Source of the DNA: Labrys miyagiensis
GTDB taxonomy: Bacteria > Pseudomonadota > Alphaproteobacteria > Rhizobiales > Labraceae
Reading direction: 5' to 3'
DNA length: 64,000 bases
Assembly: GCF_030160835.1 (NCBI RefSeq)
Contig: NZ_BSPC01000004.1
Coordinates: 1 to 64,000, forward strand
The notes under the pieces were generated by a model, which was not told the origin of the DNA, did no database searches, and worked only from the letters and a program-made list of their open reading frames with translations. This document shows, piece after piece, positions 27,609-36,972 of this stretch (its first letter is position 1; the number at the start of each line of letters is the position of its first letter). Both the position numbers and the translations under genes were made by a program.

Positions 27609-28616
27609 ATGCGTGTTCCCGGCCTTTTCGCCCTTCTCGGCGCTTGCCTTCTCTTGGCCGGCTGCGGCGCAGTCAGCAGCTATACCTCCGGTTCTCCGCG
27701 CGTTTCGACGCCGGACACCACCGCGTCCATCGCCGATACGACTGCTCCCCTGCCACCGGCGCCGGTCGAGCAACCCTTGCCGGATTCACAAGCCTTGCCG
27801 GATGCCCAGCCCTTGCCAGCCCTGGGCCCCCGAAAAACGGTCGCCTTCGTGGCCGTCCCGCCGGTCCGCCCGGACGCCGTTCCCCTGCCGCGGGAGCCGG
27901 CTATGCGGTCCGGTCCGCGCGACCGCATCTACGGCCGCCGCTTCAGCGATGCCAAGCCGATCAATTTCGGCCGGGCCTCCCCCCGTGTGTTCGCCGTGCA
28001 TGGTGTCGACGTCTCGCGCTGGCAGGGCGACATCGACTGGCAGACCCTGCGCCTCCAGGGTGCCAATTTCGCCTTCATCAAGGCCACCGACGGCGGCGAT
28101 CATCTCGATCCGATGTTCAGATACAACTGGCAGGCGGCGCATCAGGCCGGCCTGAGGCGCGGCGCCTACCACTTCTTCTACTGGTGCCGCAACGCCGCCG
28201 AGCAGGCGCGCTGGTTCATGCGCAATGTGCCCAGGGCCGAGGGCGCCCTGCCGCCCGTGCTCGATGTGGAATGGAACGCCGATTCGGATTGCAAGGCGCG
28301 CCTGTCACCCGCCCAGGTGCAGGAAAAGATGCGCGTCTTCATCACCATGGTGGAGCGCTATTACGGCCAGCGGCCCATCATCTACACCGCGCCGGGCTTC
28401 TATCACGACAATCTGGAAGGCGCCTTCCTCGACTATCCCTTCTGGCTGCGCTCGGTCGCGCAGCACCCCTCGAAGGTGTTCGACGATCGGAAGTGGATCT
28501 TCTGGCAATATTCCGGCTCCGGCCTGTCCCACGGCGTCGATGGCAAGATCGATCTCAACGTCTTCAACGGCAGTGCCGATGCCTGGTATCGCTGGATCGG
28601 CGACAATGCGGGGTAG
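27609..28616 (+). CDS. GH25 family lysozyme-like lipoprotein
   Basis: A 335-aa predicted lipoprotein (lipobox LAGC). After ~100 residues of Pro/Ala/Thr-rich linker comes a GH25 catalytic domain: VFAVHGVDVSRWQGDIDW with the first Asp, FAFIKATDGGDHLDPMF, RRGAYHFFYW, the acid pair in LPPVLDVEWN, and IIYTAPGFY. These are the muramidase catalytic positions. GH25 enzymes cut the MurNAc-GlcNAc bond, so it probably remodels peptidoglycan at the outer-membrane inner face. A start 25 codons upstream is rejected because the signal peptide begins at 27609. Confidence 0.9.
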   Translation: MRVPGLFALLGACLLLAGCGAVSSYTSGSPRVSTPDTTASIADTTAPLPPAPVEQPLPDSQALPDAQPLPALGPRKTVAFVAVPPVRPDAVPLPREPAMRSGPRDRIYGRRFSDAKPINFGRASPRVFAVHGVDVSRWQGDIDWQTLRLQGANFAFIKATDGGDHLDPMFRYNWQAAHQAGLRRGAYHFFYWCRNAAEQARWFMRNVPRAEGALPPVLDVEWNADSDCKARLSPAQVQEKMRVFITMVERYYGQRPIIYTAPGFYHDNLEGAFLDYPFWLRSVAQHPSKVFDDRKWIFWQYSGSGLSHGVDGKIDLNVFNGSADAWYRWIGDNAG

Positions 28617-28772
28617 CTGGGAGCGCGGACGTCTCGTCCGCTCTTGGAACCGGGACGCCTGTAAAAAGGGGTGCAGCGTTAACTACGGCAGGGCCTTCCC
28701 CTCACGCGACGTTTCTAAGAGCGGATCGTCCGACACTCGCTTGAGTGTCGTAGGGACGTCCGCGCTCCCAGG
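28617..28772. repeat. Family B inverted repeat
   Basis: Left arm GGGAGCGCGGACGTCTCGTC plus CGCTCTTGGAAC; right arm ends GGGACGTCCGCGCTCCC. Inside is a second hairpin, CGACACTC-GCTT-GAGTGTCG. It begins right after the GH25 stop. Confidence 0.75.
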
Positions 28773-28868
28773 GGCTGTCCGCGCTCCCGGCATCAGTCTA
28801 CTAATTTTGTAGATCTTTACCTTCGCGCTTAAAAGGTGGATCGTCGCCTGCGACCGGATCGGAAACCG

Positions 28869-29732
28869 ATGGACCCTGCCATGCGCGTGATCTCTGCTGC
28901 CTTCTCCGCCTTCCTGCTGTTGATCGCCTCGCTCGGGACGGTTCTCGCTGCCGAGCGCTGGGAGACCCTGCCGCCGACGCCGCCTCCCGTCGCCGGCGAG
29001 AAGAGCGGCTTTGCCGAGGTCAACGGCATCAAGCTCTATTACGCCACCATCGGCAAGGGACCGGCGGTGGTGATGCTGCATGGCGGCCTTGGCAATTCCG
29101 ATTATTGGGGGCTGCAGGTCAAGGCGCTGGCCCCGCATCACCAGGTGATCCTGGTCGACAGCCGCGGCCATGGCCGCAGCATGCGCGATGCCAGACCTTA
29201 CGGCTATGACCTGATGGCCGACGACGTCGTGGCGCTGCTCGACCATCTCAAGATCCAGCGCGCTGATATCGTCGGCTGGAGCGATGGCGGCATATTGGGC
29301 CTCGACCTTGCCATCCGCCATCCCGACCGCGTCAACAAGATCTTCGCCTTCGCGGCCAACACCGTGACCTCCGGCGTGAAGGACGGCGTGGAAAAGAATC
29401 CGACCTTCGCGGCCTATATCGAGCGCGCCGGCAAGGAGTACGGGAAGCTCTCGGCCACGCCGAAGGAATATGACGCCTTCGTCGACCAGATCAGCCATAT
29501 GTGGGCGAGCCAACCCAACTGGTCGGACGCCGATCTGAAGTCGATCAAGGCGCCGGTGCTGGTGGTCGACGGCGACCATGACGAGGCGATCAAGCGCGAG
29601 CACACCGAATATATCGCCACCATCGTACCGGGGGCAGGGCTCCTGATCCTGCCCAATGCCAGCCACTTCGCCTTCCTGCAGGACCCGGACTTCTTCAACG
29701 CCGCGGTGCTGGATTTCCTGGATGGGGAGTAG
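28869..29732 (+). CDS. Secreted alpha/beta hydrolase
   Basis: A ~287-aa protein with an N-terminal signal peptide (SAAFSAFLLLIASLGTVLA) followed by a standard alpha/beta hydrolase fold. Visible: the oxyanion region VVMLHGGLGNSDYWG, VDSRGHGRSM, the nucleophile elbow GWSDGG, the acid in VDGDHDEAI and the His in NASHFAF, i.e. a complete Ser-Asp-His triad. Likely an esterase or lactonase; substrate unknown. Start could be ATG 28869 or 28881; both keep the signal peptide. Confidence 0.88.
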   Translation: MDPAMRVISAAFSAFLLLIASLGTVLAAERWETLPPTPPPVAGEKSGFAEVNGIKLYYATIGKGPAVVMLHGGLGNSDYWGLQVKALAPHHQVILVDSRGHGRSMRDARPYGYDLMADDVVALLDHLKIQRADIVGWSDGGILGLDLAIRHPDRVNKIFAFAANTVTSGVKDGVEKNPTFAAYIERAGKEYGKLSATPKEYDAFVDQISHMWASQPNWSDADLKSIKAPVLVVDGDHDEAIKREHTEYIATIVPGAGLLILPNASHFAFLQDPDFFNAAVLDFLDGE

Positions 29733-29775
29733 GGCTGAGAGCGCGGACGTCCTTTCTGGGAGTATCCGTATTCGG

Positions 29776-30677
29776 TCAAGCGGGTTTCGGTGTCCAACTA
29801 CGATTATCTCGCAAGAGAGCGTTAGCGAGGATAATGAGCTTTCGCATGATAGCGACGATGGCGAGCTTCTTGGGCTTTCCGGCAGCGACCATGGCTTGGT
29901 ATTTGGCACCGAGATCTGGGTTCCATCGGATGGCGGAGACCATAGGCATATAGAGGGCTCGTCGCAGAAGGGCTCTTCCGCCGCGAATGAAGCGCTTGCC
30001 ATTTTTGCTGCCGCTGTCGCGTGGGACAGGGGCGAGCCCGGCCAGGCTGGCCGCTTGAGCGGGGGACAGGGTGCCCAGTTCGGGCATGTGGATGAGCATG
30101 GCGTGCGCGGTGATGGGTGCCACGGCGGGGATGGAGTCGAGGATTTCGGCTCTGCGCTTGAAGGCGGGATCCTTGTCGGCTCGCTTGGCGATCTCCGCGT
30201 CGATGGCCTTTATCTGCGCTTCGGTCAGGGCCAGTGTCTTGGCGAGTTGGCGCTTGATCAGGGGCAGTTCAGCCGTCTGCTGGCGGGTCTGGGTCGCCAC
30301 TTTGATCTTCATCAGGGCATCGCGAGCTGCGGCCAATTGCTTCATCTCATCAAGGGCCTGGCTGACGATGAGGGTCGGTTCCGGCTGGAAGGCACGGCCA
30401 TAACGAGCCAGGGTCATGGCGTCGATGCGATCGGTCTTGGCCAGCTTGCCAATGCCTTCGGCAAAGCGCCTGGCCTGGCGCGGGTTGAGCTTGACGGCTG
30501 CAAGGCCGGCTGCATTGAGGGCCCGTTCGAAGTGGCGATGGTAAGCCCCGGTGGCTTCGAATACGACACGCTCGACAATCCAGGAAGAAAGCCAGGCAAT
30601 CAGGGCGCGAAGAGAGCGACATCCAGATAATCTTTGCCGATATCGGTGCCGACGTTCTGTGCTACGCTGCTCGTCAT
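29776..30677 (-). pseudogene. IS110-family transposase, disrupted
   Basis: The 5' part from ATG 30677 reads SVAQNVGTDIGKDYLDVALF then stops after 25 codons. A second frame resumes with ALIAWLSSWIVERVVFEATG and runs in frame to 29776 through KLNPRQARRFAEGIGKLAKT, SIPAVAPITAHAMLIHMPEL, the Ser-containing LAGLAPVPRDSGSKNGKRF, to the end. The DEDD residues are visible (Asp in TDIGKD, Glu in FEATG, Asp pair in KTDRIDA), but compared with the family part of the segment after DYLDVALF is missing and the frame is shifted. It is therefore a dead or partner-dependent copy. Confidence 0.9.
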
Positions 30678-30880
30678 CTTTTCCAAGTCCTCTGCTTGTC
30701 TCCGGTGCTAAGCCGGTATCCGTTCAGGCCTCATGGAAAAGAGAGGGGTGGTCAGACTCCTAAGTCAGTCCTTCGATGATCGCAGGCACGACCCGTCCCC
30801 TCCCGCCTCCAGCTCGGCGGCCACCGAGCTGGAGGCACCCCAAAGCTAAGCTTTCAGGATAGGATTCGAATAGACAATCG
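30678..30880 (-). mobile_element. IS110 upstream non-coding end with hairpin
   Basis: In IS110 elements the region upstream of the transposase encodes the bridge RNA that pairs with target and donor. Here it contains a perfect 13-bp stem, GCCTCCAGCTCGG / CCGAGCTGGAGGC (30805-30836, 6-nt loop), and smaller pairs nearer the gene (CACCGG/CCGGTA region at ~30700-30715). The assignment as bridge-RNA DNA is inferred from position; the element's exact end is not determined. Confidence 0.45.
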
Positions 30881-30883
30881 CAG

Positions 30884-31021
30884 GCGTCTCGCCTGTTCTT
30901 GAACCACCGACGCAAAGGAAAAGGGCGCAGACCTCATCGGCTGCGCCCTTTTTGTTGAACTCTATATTTCCAAGAGGCAGGCGAGACGCCTGCGATCCCA
31001 GGAAGGACGTCCGCGCTCCCA
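30884..31021. repeat. Family B inverted repeat enclosing the murA terminator
   Basis: Left arm TCGCAGGCGTCTCGCCTGTT; right arm AGGCAGGCGAGACGCCTGCG; then a family B end GGACGTCCGCGCTCCC. Inside, 30921-30953 is a 10-bp stem AAGGGCGCAG / CTGCGCCCTT with T-runs on both strands, a good terminator for murA, which ends 4 nt past the repeat. Confidence 0.8.
30921..30953. terminator. Bidirectional terminator after murA
   Basis: AAGGGCGCAG, 10-nt loop, CTGCGCCCTT then TTT on the plus strand and TTTTCC on the minus strand. It lies ~75 nt past the murA stop. Confidence 0.75.
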
Positions 31022-31024
31022 GGG

Positions 31025-32320
31025 TTACCCCTCGCTGGAAATCCGCTCGATCTGCGCGCCACAGGCGGCGAGCTTGCGCTCCAGGCTCTCGAAGCCGCGA
31101 TCGAGGTGATAGACGCGGTTGACGGTGGTCTCGCCCTGCGCCGCCAGGCCTGCGATCACCAGCGAGACCGAGGCGCGCAGGTCCGTCGCCATCACCGGCG
31201 CGCCCTTCAGGGTGGGTACGCCCTCGACGATAGCAGTCTGGCCGTCGAGATGGATGTGGGCGCCGAGCCGGGCGAGTTCCTGCACATGCATGAAGCGGTT
31301 CTCGAAGATCGTCTCGGTGATGCGCGATTTGCCCTTGGCCTTGGTCATCAGGCCCATCAGCTGGGCCTGCAGGTCGGTGGGAAAGCCCGGGAAGGGCTCA
31401 GTGGTCACCGCAACCGGGTCGATGCCGTGGCCGTTGCGGCGCACGCGGATGCCCTCATTGGTGGCGGTGATCTCGGCGCCGGCCTCGCGCAGCACGTCGA
31501 GCGCGTTCTCGAACAAGCCGGGCTGGGCGCCGTCGAGCATGACGTCGCCACCCGTCATCGCCACGCACATCGCATAGGTGCCGGCTTCGATGCGGTCGGA
31601 TACCACGCGGTGATGGGCGCCCTGCAGGCGGGAGACGCCCGTGATCTCGATGGTGGAGGTGCCGGCGCCCTTGATCTTGGCGCCCATCTTGATCAGGCAG
31701 TCGGCGACATCGACGATTTCGGGCTCGCGCGCCGCATTGTGGATGACGGTGGTGCCGTGGGCGAGGGTGGCGGCCATCAGCGCCACATGGGTGCCGCCGA
31801 CGGTAACTTTCGGAAACTCGATCTCGGCGCCCTTGAGGCCGTTCTTGGCCTGCGCCACCACATAGCCGTTCTCGATGTCGATGGTGGCGCCCAGGCGCTC
31901 CATTGCCATCAGCAGGAAGTCGACCGGCCGCGTGCCGATGGCGCAGCCGCCTGGCAGCGAGACGCGAGCCTGGCCCATGCGGGCGAGCAGCGGGCCGAGC
32001 ACCCAGAAGCTGGCGCGCATGCGCGAGACGAGTTCATAGGGAGCGGTGGTATCGACGATGGTGCGGGCATCAAGGCGCACGGTCTGGCCGGTGAGCTCGA
32101 CCTCGCCCGGGCGCTTGCCGGCAATGGTGACGTCGAGGCCGTGATTGCCCAGGATGCGGGCGAGCAGGGCGACGTCGGCGAGGCGCGGCACGTTGGTCAG
32201 GGTCAACACGTCTTCGGACAGGAGGCTCGCAATCATCAGCGGCAGGGCAGCGTTCTTGGCACCGGAAATCGGGATGACGCCGTGGAGCGGCGCGCCGCCG
32301 GTGATCTTGATGCGATCCAT
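31025..32320 (-). CDS. murA: UDP-N-acetylglucosamine 1-carboxyvinyltransferase
   Basis: First committed enzyme of peptidoglycan synthesis, transferring enolpyruvate from PEP to UDP-GlcNAc. The 431-aa product shows [20 protein letters not shown] and the active-site loop [17 protein letters not shown] with the catalytic Cys (fosfomycin target). A late [20 protein letters not shown] is typical. AAGGACTGATC precedes ATG 32320. In most Hyphomicrobiales it is next to DUF2948-hisD; here those genes are 27 kb downstream on the same strand. Confidence 0.98.
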   Translation of the reverse strand: MDRIKITGGAPLHGVIPISGAKNAALPLMIASLLSEDVLTLTNVPRLADVALLARILGNHGLDVTIAGKRPGEVELTGQTVRLDARTIVDTTAPYELVSRMRASFWVLGPLLARMGQARVSLPGGCAIGTRPVDFLLMAMERLGATIDIENGYVVAQAKNGLKGAEIEFPKVTVGGTHVALMAATLAHGTTVIHNAAREPEIVDVADCLIKMGAKIKGAGTSTIEITGVSRLQGAHHRVVSDRIEAGTYAMCVAMTGGDVMLDGAQPGLFENALDVLREAGAEITATNEGIRVRRNGHGIDPVAVTTEPFPGFPTDLQAQLMGLMTKAKGKSRITETIFENRFMHVQELARLGAHIHLDGQTAIVEGVPTLKGAPVMATDLRASVSLVIAGLAAQGETTVNRVYHLDRGFESLERKLAACGAQIERISSEG

Positions 32321-32480
32321 GATCAGTCCTTCGAAATGGCTTCGGCCCGCTCGCGAGGGAAGAGCTATAAGGGGGCCGGGACTCCGAAACGAGTCACTCA
32401 AACACTAAGGTTAACCGGTTTGAGTAAACGAACCACAAAGGCCGGACAAGGGCGAAACCCCGGCCGCAGGCGGGTGGCGG

Positions 32481-32654
32481 CTATTCGGAATCCTCTTGTG
32501 ACTTTTTCGCATCGCTTTTCGGCGCATCGGCCTCCTCGACCGAAGCCGCATCGCGCCCGCGCGCCTGCGACTTGCGCCGCCCAAGATTGGCGCGCAGGGC
32601 CTTGGCGAGGCGCTCGGCCCGCTTTTCGGCTTCGGTTTTGGGAGGCGAACTCAT
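32481..32654 (-). CDS. Small basic/acidic conserved protein (57 aa)
   Basis: A 57-aa frame that reads MSSPPKTEAEKRAERLAKAL, then RANLGRRKSQARGRDAA, then an acidic tail ending KKSQEDSE. The central ERLAKALRANLGRRK helix resembles small proteins annotated as hypothetical in many rhizobial genomes. No signal peptide or membrane segment. It lies 160 nt upstream of murA on the same strand and 100 nt from tRNA-Thr. No strong ribosome site is seen before the ATG. Function unknown. Confidence 0.7.
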   Translation of the reverse strand: MSSPPKTEAEKRAERLAKALRANLGRRKSQARGRDAASVEEADAPKSDAKKSQEDSE

Positions 32655-32757
32655 CTAATCAGCAACTTTATACGGCAGGCGTCTTGCACTGAAGCCTCCC
32701 TTGTGGCACTAGGGCGCCGCGCCGGGCAAGTCCCTTCGGACGAGTCCCCTGGCAGAT

Positions 32758-32832
<75 letters not shown>

Positions 32833-33399
32833 CCTTTTTTGACCCGTTGAAATTGCAGGCTGTTACCTTCGCGAGGCTCTGCGCATGTTGGCGCGGGAGC
32901 ACCGCCCCGATGCCTTCCCCCCTTTTTTTGCCGGCATGGCCATGGCGCATGGTTGACAGATATTCCGCGAAATAGAAAAGGCGACAATTCAGGGGATATT
33001 CGATGACCAAGAGGCAGCAGCGGGGCATTGCGGCATAGAATGCGGGAGGGGCCCTCCTTCGCGGAACGAACCGCTCATCGCCGCAGCAATAACGGCGTTG
33101 GACGAAAATGGATTGCGGAAGCCACTGCCTAGGACGGATAGAACCTTGTCATTCCTTCTTTGGCCATTTCTGTATATCAAGTCCAAGGAATACACCTTTG
33201 ATACAGGAAATCGGGGATATAAAGGGCGGCACGCTTTCTGATCGACGTGTTGTCGGGTTTATCCTATGGTCGGATCTGCAACACGCGCCCATCGAGAGCA
33301 ATGTAAAGCAGTGAGAAGTTCAAATCCTGATTTGCACATGGCGTGCATCGGAGCTTGTTTCATGCACAATGACCCCAAGCGGGCGCGCAATATATTGCT
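32833..33399. other. 567-bp gap without a recognised gene
   Basis: Between tRNA-Thr and the PAS-GGDEF-EAL gene. Lower GC than the surroundings in its right half. At 33312-33337 a stretch GAGAAGTTCAAATCCTGATT-TGCACA weakly resembles the tRNA-Thr 3' end (GAGAGTTCAATCCTCTCTTG-CAGCA), which could be a decayed attachment-site copy, but the match is imperfect. No long frame looks coding. Confidence 0.4.
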
Positions 33400-35481
33400 A
33401 TGACGAAAGATAGAAGTCGCGAGGTCGAGGCTCTGGAACTGGCGCTCGAGCGTGCCCGCCTTGGCGTGTGGGACTGGGATCTGCGGAGCGGCAAATGTTA
33501 TTATTCGCCGACCTGGTCGCACATGCTTGGCTACGACGCCCATGAACTAAGCGATACGTTCGACCGCTGGCTGAAGCTGACGCATCCGGATGACAAGGCG
33601 CAGGCGCTGGAAAGTGGCGAGCGCCACATCGCGGGCCTGACGGATATGATCGAGACCGAACTGCGCCTGCAGCACAAATCCGGCGGCTGGGTATGGGTCC
33701 TCGACCGCGGCGGTATCGTCGAGCGCGATGGCGAGGGACGGCCGATCCGTGTCATCGGCGTCCAGACCGACATCACCAGGCAGAAGGAGGCGGAGGCTGA
33801 GCTCGAGCAAGCCAATGCGCGGCTGAGGTTGGCGCTGGCGGCTACCGGCATCGGGATCTGGCACCATGAGCTCAATAGCCCGAAGAGCTATTGGGATGCG
33901 CGAACGCGCGAGATCTACGGCGTTGTTTCCAAGACGGACGAAGTCTCGGCGGATCTCTGGCATACCTTCCTGCATCCCGAGGACAAGGAGGCGACGGAGC
34001 GGGCGCATCTGGAACCCCTGGAGAATCAGGGCGTTACCGCCGTCGAATACCGCATCATTCGCCGCGACGGTGAAATCCGTCACATCGAGTCGCTGGTCCG
34101 CCACCTGTCCGACGGCCCCTCGGCAGGGCGGATACTCGGCACCGTGCGTGACATCACGGAAGAAAGGCAGCGCCAGCAGGAGCTCGCTTTCGCGGCCCGA
34201 CACGACGTGCTGACGGGCCTCTTGAATCGCGCCGCATTCGAAAAGCAGCTGTCCGGCACCATCGGCGATCCCCTTCAGCTTCCGCTTGCGGTCTTCTACG
34301 TCGATATCGACTACTTCAAGGCCTTGAATGACTTTGCCGGCCATGCTGCCGGCGACCTTGCCCTCAAGAACGTCACCGCCAGCTTCGTGGGCTGCCTGCC
34401 GCCCTCGGCTTTCGCGGCGCGCCTCGGGGGCGACGAGTTTGCGATGGTGTTTCCCACTTGCGATGCGGTTCAGGCCAGGAAGCTCGCCGAGACGATCCTC
34501 GCCGCCATCCGCAATGCGGATCTCGGGCAAGGGCTGTTGTCGCGCAAGCTGGCGGCAAGCGTCGGCATTGCCCTGATCACCGATTGCAGCACGAGCGTTG
34601 CCGATGCGCTGGCCAATGCGGACGACGCCTGCTACGCCGCCAAGGCCGCCGGCCGCAACCGGTTTGCCGTCTTCTCCGTTGACGGAGCGGGCGCCAGGGG
34701 CCTCAACTCCTCGCGCGTGGCGACGGATACTCTCGAGGCTCTTGACGAGGGCACCCTGCAGCTCTTTGGGCAGCAGATCCATCTGCTCGGCAAGCCCTGG
34801 CAGGCAAGCCGCCGCATCGAGGTCCTGGCCCGGCTGACGACGCGCAACGGGACGTCCATTCCGCCGGGCGATTTCGTCAAGGTCGCCGAGCGGTTCGGGT
34901 TGGCCTCCCGGGTCGACCGCTGGATCATCCTGAGAGCCCTTTCGCTCTATGGTGCCGCCACAAGATCGGGAGAGGTGACACTTTGCTTCAACCTGTCGGC
35001 GCAGACGCTCAGCGACCCGCAGCTTTGGAGCTTCGTCGACAACCTGATCGAGGAAACAGGCGCGTCCCATGCCGGCATTGGCTTCGAGATCACGGAGACG
35101 GCGGCCGTCACCAATTACGAGGCTGCCGCGCAATTCGTGCAGAAAGCGCGAGAGCGCCAATGCCGGGTCAGCCTCGACGATTTCGGCGCCGGCATGAGTT
35201 CCTTCGAATATCTCAGGCGCTTCCCGGTCGATGCCATCAAGATCGACGGCTCCTTCGTCGAGAACATCACCCATAGCCGCTTCGACCGCGAGATCGTCGT
35301 GGCTGTCGCCGGTATCGCCAGGAGCCTTGGCTGCAGCGTGGTGGCCGAGAGGATCGAGCAGGAGGATGTGCTCGATATGTTGTACGAGCTGGGCATCGAC
35401 TATGGCCAGGGGTTCCTGCTGCATCGCCCGGAACCCCTCGAGGCGCTCATCGCGCGAGCGGCGTCGAAGGTCGGTTCCTGA
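33400..35481 (+). CDS. PAS-PAS-GGDEF-EAL cyclic-di-GMP protein
   Basis: A 693-aa soluble sensor/enzyme. Residues ~15-130 and ~140-265 are two PAS/PAC domains (e.g. GVWDWDLRSGKCYYSPTWSH and VIGVQTDITRQKEAE at the first PAC end). GGDEF domain ~270-430 with an intact LGGDEFAM. EAL domain ~440-690: the motif reads EVL (RIEVLARL) rather than EAL, but the metal Glu, the FNLSAQ Asn, the ITET Glu, DDFGAGMSSFEYL and KIDGSFV are kept, so phosphodiesterase activity is possible. No membrane segment. The start lacks a clear ribosome site. Confidence 0.93.
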   Translation: MTKDRSREVEALELALERARLGVWDWDLRSGKCYYSPTWSHMLGYDAHELSDTFDRWLKLTHPDDKAQALESGERHIAGLTDMIETELRLQHKSGGWVWVLDRGGIVERDGEGRPIRVIGVQTDITRQKEAEAELEQANARLRLALAATGIGIWHHELNSPKSYWDARTREIYGVVSKTDEVSADLWHTFLHPEDKEATERAHLEPLENQGVTAVEYRIIRRDGEIRHIESLVRHLSDGPSAGRILGTVRDITEERQRQQELAFAARHDVLTGLLNRAAFEKQLSGTIGDPLQLPLAVFYVDIDYFKALNDFAGHAAGDLALKNVTASFVGCLPPSAFAARLGGDEFAMVFPTCDAVQARKLAETILAAIRNADLGQGLLSRKLAASVGIALITDCSTSVADALANADDACYAAKAAGRNRFAVFSVDGAGARGLNSSRVATDTLEALDEGTLQLFGQQIHLLGKPWQASRRIEVLARLTTRNGTSIPPGDFVKVAERFGLASRVDRWIILRALSLYGAATRSGEVTLCFNLSAQTLSDPQLWSFVDNLIEETGASHAGIGFEITETAAVTNYEAAAQFVQKARERQCRVSLDDFGAGMSSFEYLRRFPVDAIKIDGSFVENITHSRFDREIVVAVAGIARSLGCSVVAERIEQEDVLDMLYELGIDYGQGFLLHRPEPLEALIARAASKVGS

Positions 35482-35583
35482 CCCGGCAACGCCTGCCGTG
35501 GCGGAGCTGTCAGGCTGGGCATCACGCATATGCGGGGTCGCCGCTCGAGCGATACCCGATTAGAGAGATTCGCAGCCTACGCC

Positions 35584-35688
35584 CGTCATTCCGGCTGGAG
35601 CGAAGCGGAACGCCGGAATCCATGAACACAGTCCTTCGAAGTTAGTGTTCATGGATTCCGGGTCTCCCTTCGGTCGCCCGGAATGACG
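35584..35688. repeat. Family A palindromic repeat, copy 3
   Basis: Very close to copy 1: CGTCATTCCGGCTGGAGCGA at one end, CCGGAATGACG at the other, with the facing ATGAACACAG / TTAGTGTTCAT core. It lies in the 297-bp gap between the convergent GGDEF-EAL and YqjD-like genes. Confidence 0.88.
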
Positions 35689-35778
35689 GCGCGCACTTTT
35701 GCTGACCCGATTTCGCTTTAACCGAAGATCGTGTGGGAAGAGAGGGCGGCGATCGAGATCCGCCGCTCTCCTCGCGAA

Positions 35779-36117
35779 CTACCAGTGCCGGGAATGACTG
35801 GACAACTGCGTACCGACGATAAGGCCCAGCACGAAGCCGATAACGCCGGCTGACGAGAGCACGGTGGCGGCCGTGCCGGGATTTTCCTTCATGGTGTCCG
35901 AGACGAACTGAGCCTGTTCGCGGACGTGCTGGAGTGAGCCGCGGGCGTGCCCCTTCGCACGGTCGAGGGCATCTGCAGCGCTTTCCCGCGTGCGCTCAAG
36001 GCTCTCGGCGCCCTGCCGGGCGAGCATCTTGCTGAGAGCGCCGACCTCCTTTTTCAGATCCGCGATCTGCTTATCGAATTCCTTGCGCATGTCTTCCGGT
36101 GACAAGGTGTCTGCCAT
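35779..36117 (-). CDS. ElaB/YqjD/DUF883-type membrane-anchored protein
   Basis: A 112-aa protein: ~80 residues of charged helix (KEFDKQIADLKKEVGALSKM, then LDRAKGHARGSLQHVREQ) followed by one C-terminal membrane segment (VLSSAGVIGFVLGLIVGTQL). This architecture matches the YqjD/ElaB group, which in Escherichia coli are stationary-phase inner-membrane proteins that bind ribosomes. Start ATG 36117 follows GAGGAAGAACAC; upstream codons in the same frame are rejected. Confidence 0.82.
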   Translation of the reverse strand: MADTLSPEDMRKEFDKQIADLKKEVGALSKMLARQGAESLERTRESAADALDRAKGHARGSLQHVREQAQFVSDTMKENPGTAATVLSSAGVIGFVLGLIVGTQLSSHSRHW

Positions 36118-36232
36118 GTGTTCTTCCTCGGCATTGAGTGGAAAGGCGCGGCCGGATGTCCGCCGCTCCTGAAAAAAACTCACGCCGGAGTGGTAGGTTC
36201 CCGCAGCGCCGAACCGGGCGGCGGCGCGGAGC

Positions 36233-36517
36233 TTGCGCCGGCACTTCGATCCCCGAGCGAGTCAGAAATGGCAGCGCGCCAACACCGCGGCCTCGATCGC
36301 CTCGATGCAGAATTTCGGCGGCTATGCGGGTGGTGCGCCGACCCCGGCCGTGACCGGCTTCATCGTCGAGGCCGGCGGTTCGTTCGTGCCGGCGCTGCTG
36401 ACGGGGGCGGTGATCGTGGTGGTGGGGGCGGTGCTCTGCATGGTGCAGATCGACCATGTCATTCCCGGCACCGAGCGGGTCGCGGGACAGCCTGCTATGA
36501 AGCGTAAGGACTGGTGA
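36233..36517 (+). pseudogene. MFS transporter C-terminal remnant
   Basis: Only the last part of a major-facilitator transporter is left: SIASMQNFGGYAGGAPTPAV, then GFIVEAGGSFVPALLTGAVI and a last membrane segment, as in the sugar-acid/anion:cation symporter branch. Everything before about 36285 is unlike a transporter, and no upstream frame supplies the missing ~10 membrane segments. The frame is open for 94 codons but the product cannot transport. Confidence 0.7.
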
Positions 36518-36567
36518 AGGCGGGCGACCCAGGGTTTGCCCGCCGTAGCATCAAAGTGGGTTCGGAC

Positions 36568-36750
36568 TTATTCGTTCGGCGTGGATGACGCAGAGTTAAT
36601 GCGACGCTCGTTCGCAAGAAAGAAACGATGCGCGAGCAAAATGATGGCGGCAACCACAAGATCGAGAACGATCATGTTGGTCATGTTCGAGGCGAACATT
36701 GTCTGCAGCAGATCGCCCGACAGTTGAGCATTTTGCGCGATATCAGCCAT
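36568..36750 (-). CDS. Small single-pass membrane protein (60 aa)
   Basis: A 60-aa frame from ATG 36750: MADIAQNAQLSGDLLQTMFA, then a hydrophobic segment MIVLDLVVAAIILLAHRFF and a polar tail. A TTG start 26 codons upstream is possible. It is unlike proteins I recognise. It might be a small stress membrane protein like the YqjD-type neighbour, but this is only a guess from position. Confidence 0.45.
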   Translation of the reverse strand: MADIAQNAQLSGDLLQTMFASNMTNMIVLDLVVAAIILLAHRFFLANERRINSASSTPNE

Positions 36751-36972
36751 GACGTGCCTGGCCTCCGATTCGATTGTTGCAGCGCCGCTGCCTGAGTTCC
36801 TCACGCTAGAGGCGATGACCTTGCACAAAGGTTAACGCGCTCTGCGTTATTGGTACGTGACCAAAGACACACCTGTTACGCAACTCGGCCATAAGGAGGG
36901 ACACTTATCCTATTGGTGAGGGGTGGCTGTCATGGCATGAACGCCCGGCAGGCAGGCAAGGCGGAGGGGCGT

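Noticed and set aside
33312-33337. Possible attachment-site copy of the tRNA-Thr 3' end
   Set aside because: Several mismatches and an indel, no integrase gene, and only ~500 bp between; too weak to claim an island.
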